Shown here: one piece after another, positions 59,971 to 64,000 of the stretch
How positions within the stretch are numbered: position 1 is the first letter of the stretch
Layout of the letters: each line of letters opens with the position of its first letter
NCBI GenBank assembly: GCA_965119715.1
Contig: OZ221969.1
Coordinates: 1,488,001-1,552,000, forward strand
Source: JASBYZ01 sp029983705
GTDB taxonomy: Bacteria; Actinomycetota; Coriobacteriia; Coriobacteriales; JAEZZM01
DNA: 64,000 bases
Direction: 5' to 3'
Made by a program: the position numbers and the translations under genes
The notes under the pieces: model-generated
Database searches by the model: none
The model's input: the letters and a program-made list of their open reading frames with translations, nothing else
What the model was told of the DNA's origin: nothing

Positions 59971-62094
59971 TTAAAACTTGTATGTACCCTTCAATATCTC
60001 TATAAGGTCATCTTCATTTAAAATCGTCACACCTAAGTCCTGTGCCTTTGTAAGCTTTGAGCCCGCTTTTTCTCCAGCAACAAGGTAGTTGGTGTTTTTA
60101 GATACTGACGATGAGACCTTAGCACCAAGCGCCTTAAGTGCATCTCCTGCCTCATCTCTTGAAAAGCCTTCCAAAGAACCGGTGAGCACAAAGCTTAAGC
60201 CCTCTAGAGTGCTCTCTTGTGCAACTGCAGCCTCGTCTTCTTGCATGCGCACCCTTTGAGCCTCAAGCCTGTGAATAACCTCTTGGTTATCTTTAACTTC
60301 TAGGAAGTTTTTGATGCTTTGTGCGATCTTCTCGCCCACACCCTCAACACTTGAGAGCTCCTCTACACTTGCATCTTTGAGTGCCTGCATACTTGGAAAT
60401 TGACGAGTGAGATCTTGGGCAACTGTTTTGCCAACGTGCCTGATGCCCAGTCCAAAAATTACTCTCCAAAATTCTTTTGTTTTTGAAGCTTGAATCCCAT
60501 CATAAATTTTTTGAGCAACCACTGCTCCTATAGTGCGTGCAGAACCATCAGCATTTAAGATACCGGTTTTGGTGTGTGCTATAGCCTCAAGGCTTAACTT
60601 CTCATAGTAATCTGCAACATCATTTAAGAGGCCTTCTTTAATTAAGGCAGCGATATTTTTAGGACCCAAGCCTTCAATATCAAGGGCTTGTCTGCTTGTC
60701 CAGTGAACTAATCTCTCAAGGGCTTGAGCTGGACAATCAATTGATACGCAGCGATAAGCCACCTCTCCTTCTTCTTGAATGATTGGAGAGCCACATGAAG
60801 GACAGGTCTTTGGCATCTTAAATACCTGAGCATCCTTTGGCCTTTTATCAAGTACAGGTCCTACAATCTCAGGAATTACATCTCCTGCCTTGTGCACAAT
60901 AACGGTATCTCCCACGCGCACATCCTTGCGCTCAATCTCATCCATATTGTGCAGTGTTGCGCGAGCTACCGTTGAGCCGGCAACTAATACTGGCTCAAGC
61001 TCTGCTACAGGAGTGACCGTTCCTGTTCTTCCTACCTGTAAGCTAATATCTTTTAAGAGGGTTTGCTTTTGTTCAGGTGGAAACTTAAAGGCAATAGCCC
61101 AGCGCGGAGCACGCGCAGTAAAACCTAAAAGCTCTTGCTTGGCAAAATCATTAACCTTTACCACAACGCCATCAATATCGTATTCAAGCTTAGAGCGTGC
61201 CTCAAGCGCGTGAGCACAAAAGTCATGCACTTCTTTTGCGCTGTTGCATACCTTTACCATTGGGTTTACGTCAAATCCTGCATCTTTTAACCAGGATAAA
61301 AACTCTAACTGTGAGTGCACATCTAAAATATCTGCATCAGCTATTGCATAAATAAAGGTGGCAAGATCTCTTTGTGCCGTAATCTTTGGATTTTTTTGAC
61401 GAAGAGAGCCTGAAGCAGCGTTTCTTGGGTTTGCAAAAGATGCCTTGCCCTGCTCGTCAGCTTGCTCATTTAACTTTACAAATGAGCTCTTGGGCATATA
61501 GACCTCACCGCGCACCTCAAGCCTGCCGTGCTCTCTTCCGCCTAGAAGGTGGTCAAAACCTTTAGCGTGAATACTATGAGGTACATCGTCTATGGTAATA
61601 ACGTTTGCGGTTACGTTTTCTCCGGTAGTACCGTCTCCTCTTGTGGCAGCTCTCACAAGCTTTCCCGCCTCATACGTAAGAGCTATACCAAGTCCATCAA
61701 TTTTAAGCTCACAAATAAACTGAGGAGTATCACCAAGTGAGGGAACCACACGCGAAAGCCAGGCATCAAGCTCGTCTAAGTTCATAGCGTCATCTAAAGA
61801 ATACATGCGCACTTGGTGTTCAACCGGCTCAAACTGCTCCGATAAAAAACCGCCCACGCGCTGAGTTGGAGAGGCAGGACTTACGAGTTCAGGAAATTTA
61901 GCCTCTAAAGCCTCAAGCTGTCTAAGCAAGCTATCAAACTGTGCATCTGTAATCTCTGGCTTATCGTCTTGATAATAAAGTTTTTGGTGGTGAAGTATTT
62001 CTTTTTGAAGCGCAACTACATACTCTCGAGCGTCTTCAAGTTCTGAAAAATCGTCTACAGTTTTATTAAAATCTTCTAGCAAGGTTCGTCTCAC
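59971..62094 (-). CDS. ligA: NAD-dependent DNA ligase
   Basis: A 707-residue LigA that joins DNA nicks in replication and repair using NAD. The adenylation lysine is in CELKIDGLG, followed by RGDGTTGENVT; the zinc finger is CPSCGSPI with a later CVSIDCP; helix-hairpin-helix repeats (LSSVEGVGEKIAQSI) and a C-terminal BRCT domain (GLSFVLTGSLEGFSRDEA) complete it. Start choice is uncertain: a GTG at 62094 has no ribosome site, and a TTG at 62082 has GTGAG upstream. The shift is only four residues. Confidence 0.96.
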   Translation of the reverse strand: MRRTLLEDFNKTVDDFSELEDAREYVVALQKEILHHQKLYYQDDKPEITDAQFDSLLRQLEALEAKFPELVSPASPTQRVGGFLSEQFEPVEHQVRMYSLDDAMNLDELDAWLSRVVPSLGDTPQFICELKIDGLGIALTYEAGKLVRAATRGDGTTGENVTANVITIDDVPHSIHAKGFDHLLGGREHGRLEVRGEVYMPKSSFVKLNEQADEQGKASFANPRNAASGSLRQKNPKITAQRDLATFIYAIADADILDVHSQLEFLSWLKDAGFDVNPMVKVCNSAKEVHDFCAHALEARSKLEYDIDGVVVKVNDFAKQELLGFTARAPRWAIAFKFPPEQKQTLLKDISLQVGRTGTVTPVAELEPVLVAGSTVARATLHNMDEIERKDVRVGDTVIVHKAGDVIPEIVGPVLDKRPKDAQVFKMPKTCPSCGSPIIQEEGEVAYRCVSIDCPAQALERLVHWTSRQALDIEGLGPKNIAALIKEGLLNDVADYYEKLSLEAIAHTKTGILNADGSARTIGAVVAQKIYDGIQASKTKEFWRVIFGLGIRHVGKTVAQDLTRQFPSMQALKDASVEELSSVEGVGEKIAQSIKNFLEVKDNQEVIHRLEAQRVRMQEDEAAVAQESTLEGLSFVLTGSLEGFSRDEAGDALKALGAKVSSSVSKNTNYLVAGEKAGSKLTKAQDLGVTILNEDDLIEILKGTYKF

Positions 62095-62210
62095 TTCTAT
62101 AAGTAATTAATTTTTGTAAAACTTAGCTTACCCCAAGAATATAAATTTGCTCTGTATTTATTAAATCTATTAAGTACAATTAAAGCATCTTTACATGAGA
62201 GGGAATCATT

Positions 62211-63464
62211 ATGCATAACACCGAAGTTGTAAGTGTTGATGAGGCACGTGCACTCGTTTTAGCACACTCATATCAAACTTCCTATGAATACATACGACTT
62301 GAAGAGAGCTTAGGTCGAGTCTTATTTTCAACGCAAACATCCCCAGAGGCTGTTCCTCCCTTTGCAACAAGCCTTATGGATGGCTTTGCACTTGCAAGCA
62401 AAGACGCTCAAAACGTCTCGAAATCTAGCCCCTTATCTTTGGGAGTTGTGGGCCACATTGGGGCAGGCATGGTCTTTGATGGCTCACTTAGAGCAGGCCA
62501 GTGCGTACGAATTATGACAGGGTGCGCACTTCCTGAGGGCACAGACAGTGTTATTAAGCTTGAAGATACCGCAATTAGCACAGGCACTGGAGGAAAAGGT
62601 TCTGTCATCTCCTATGGCTACCCTATTAAGCCAGGTCAGTTTGTAAAAGCTAAGGGTGCAGAGGTAGAAGTAGGAGATGTCTTAGTTGAGGGTGGACAGG
62701 TAATTGACGCTCACTGCATTGGAGCACTCTCAAGCCTTGGCTTTTCTGAGATCTCTGTATTTCAAAAACCAAAGGTAGCAATCATACCGCTTGGCTCAGA
62801 ACTCGTTGAAACCTCTCATACACCAAAAATGGGACAGATTAGAAACTCTAATCGCTATACGCTATCTGCCCTTGCACAAAAGGCAGGAGCCGAGGTAATT
62901 CCCTTTGACATTATTCCTGATGATAGAGGGGCTATTGCAGAGACTATCCTGCGCGCAACAGAGCTTGCAGACATTGTAGTCACATCTGGCGGCTCTGCTG
63001 GAGGCGACTTTGATTTTATTGACTATGTTATAAAAGACTTAGGCGAGCTCTTATACACCGATGTTTTGATGAACCCGGCAAAAACCCAAGGCTTTGGCAT
63101 TGTTAAAGGAGTGCCAGTGTTTGGACTACCAGGACAGCCCACCGCAGCCATGATGGCTTTTGAAGTTTTGGTGAGACCTGCGATAAGAAAATGTGGTGGC
63201 TTTGCAAAGATTTATAGAACCAGAGTTGATGCGCGCCTTGATTGCCCAGTTAAATATGGGAGAAGGACTAATCACCTCCCCCACTACCAGTACGCACATG
63301 CCTACTACGATGGGCAAATGAATTTATGGGTAAAACCTCTTAGACAAGGTGGCTCCTTGTATAACGCACTTGATGGGGTTAACGGCTTTGTACTTATGCC
63401 TCCAAGTGAAGACGAGCTACAAATTTCACAGTTGATTGATTTCTATTCTTTTGTAATTATGTAG
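62211..63464 (+). CDS. moeA: Molybdopterin molybdenumtransferase
   Basis: A 417-residue MoeA that inserts molybdate (or tungstate) into adenylated molybdopterin. Family motifs are MTGCALPEGTDSVIKLED, SGGSAGGDFDFIDYV and NPAKTQGFG with GLPGQPTAA. GAGGG lies upstream of the ATG. It is followed after 33 nt by mobB. These genes supply cofactor to the molybdopterin enzyme at 5081-7306, and possibly a related cofactor to the AOR-family protein. Confidence 0.95.
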   Translation: MHNTEVVSVDEARALVLAHSYQTSYEYIRLEESLGRVLFSTQTSPEAVPPFATSLMDGFALASKDAQNVSKSSPLSLGVVGHIGAGMVFDGSLRAGQCVRIMTGCALPEGTDSVIKLEDTAISTGTGGKGSVISYGYPIKPGQFVKAKGAEVEVGDVLVEGGQVIDAHCIGALSSLGFSEISVFQKPKVAIIPLGSELVETSHTPKMGQIRNSNRYTLSALAQKAGAEVIPFDIIPDDRGAIAETILRATELADIVVTSGGSAGGDFDFIDYVIKDLGELLYTDVLMNPAKTQGFGIVKGVPVFGLPGQPTAAMMAFEVLVRPAIRKCGGFAKIYRTRVDARLDCPVKYGRRTNHLPHYQYAHAYYDGQMNLWVKPLRQGGSLYNALDGVNGFVLMPPSEDELQISQLIDFYSFVIM

Positions 63465-63497
63465 CATACAAGGGCGCAAGAATACTGGAGAGAACGC

Positions 63498-64000
63498 ATG
63501 CCAAATAATCTCACCTATGTAAATGGTGTTTTAGTTATATCAGTTGTAGCTTGGTCTAACTCTGGCAAGACCACACTTTTTGAAAAGGTCGTATCAGAGC
63601 TTGAGTCAAGAGGAATTAAGGTTGGGGTAATCAAGCATCACTCACACTCAACCCCTATTGATGCGGTGGGAAAAGATTCCTGGCGCTACTCAGAGGCAGG
63701 TGCAAGTGCGGTGATTATCTCATCTCCAGATGAGTATGGCGTTTTTAGACGCATGCCAGAAGGTGAAGCAAGTTTAGTAAGCCTCTGTGAGCACTTAAGC
63801 GATGAGGTAGATCTAATTTTGACCGAGGGCTACAAGTACGAGGGCATGAGCAAGATTGAATTTTCCAGAAAAGATTTCAATCCTGAACCAGTAGAGTCTC
63901 CTGAAAACTTAATTGCCCTTATTAGTGATAATGAAGAGCGCAAAGCTGATTTAGATAAACGTGGACTTAAGACCTTTAACTTAGACGATGTTATAGGAGT
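63498..64000 (+). CDS. mobB: Molybdopterin-guanine dinucleotide biosynthesis adaptor, partial
   Basis: The first 167 residues of a MobB-like protein, running off the window end. Its Walker A is AWSNSGKTTL near residues 18-27, and LTEGYKYEGMSKIEF near 115-129 is typical of the family, which binds GTP and works with MobA in making the guanine dinucleotide cofactor. GGAG lies 7 nt before the ATG. It follows moeA closely, likely in one operon. Confidence 0.92.
   Translation, partial: MPNNLTYVNGVLVISVVAWSNSGKTTLFEKVVSELESRGIKVGVIKHHSHSTPIDAVGKDSWRYSEAGASAVIISSPDEYGVFRRMPEGEASLVSLCEHLSDEVDLILTEGYKYEGMSKIEFSRKDFNPEPVESPENLIALISDNEERKADLDKRGLKTFNLDDVIG

Noticed and set aside
1..64000. CRISPR arrays, insertion sequences, prophage, defence system, integrase or attachment site
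   Set aside because: No direct-repeat arrays, transposase-like or integrase-like proteins, or restriction/toxin genes were found. The window looks like a stable chromosomal region.

Overview
The window is almost entirely coding, carries no tRNA, rRNA, insertion sequence or CRISPR array, and its GC looks to be in the low-to-mid 40s by eye. It most resembles a low-GC, monoderm, anaerobic member of the Coriobacteriia (Actinomycetota), probably near the Eggerthellaceae. The grounds are paired Tat-exported fumarate-reductase-type flavoproteins with an ApbE flavin transferase, a multi-subunit molybdoenzyme with an NrfD anchor, a tungsten-type aldehyde oxidoreductase, an actinobacterial LmeA/DUF2993 protein, gatCAB, and a structured RNA between comFC and hpf that fits the raiA RNA class. 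This placement is inference from gene content only.

Layout. 1-3.6 kb: ilvE, a cysteine desulfurase and a glycosyltransferase. 3.6-10.3 kb: a five-gene respiratory operon on the minus strand, in transcription order an AOR-family oxidoreductase, a Tat-type four-cluster ferredoxin, a Tat-exported molybdopterin catalytic subunit, a second four-cluster ferredoxin and an NrfD membrane subunit. 10.3-12.1 kb: a divergent pair, an acidic protein of unknown function and an IscU-like protein that has lost two of three scaffold cysteines. 12.1-17.3 kb: two lipoprotein flavoreductases flanking apbE. 17.4-25 kb: an ECF transporter (T, A-A, S) and two ABC half-transporters, opposed by an AraC regulator across a palindromic divergent promoter. 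25-27.4 kb: a zinc-ribbon/OB protein, an unusual Ser/Thr kinase and an HTH protein. 27.5-30.4 kb: hpf, an amino-acid-binding lipoprotein, the candidate raiA RNA and comFC. 30.4-45.5 kb: housekeeping genes (ahcY, NAD-type isocitrate dehydrogenase, rlmKL with NYN-LOTUS and YgjP proteins, pncB) and less known proteins, including a dehydrogenase with a histidine-rich tail. 45.5-49.5 kb: a MacAB-like tripartite export system. 50-54.7 kb: a secreted nuclease, a membrane-bound serine-hydrolase homologue with a ruined active site, a radical SAM protein and an AlkA-Ogt fusion. 54.7-64 kb: gatCAB, a DMT transporter, an LmeA-like protein, ligA, moeA and the start of mobB.

How the genes fit together. moeA and mobB make the molybdenum cofactor used by the large operon. 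ApbE would load FMN onto the two exported flavoproteins, giving an extracytoplasmic reductase system beside the NrfD-anchored molybdoenzyme. The ECF/ABC block looks like a regulated uptake system, possibly for a siderophore or metal complex. The comFC-RNA-(binding protein)-hpf block places ribosome hibernation next to a conserved noncoding RNA. The least described parts are the AOR/molybdoenzyme combination with its degenerate IscU neighbour, the leader structures before the second flavoprotein, and the candidate raiA RNA joined to a solute-binding-protein gene.
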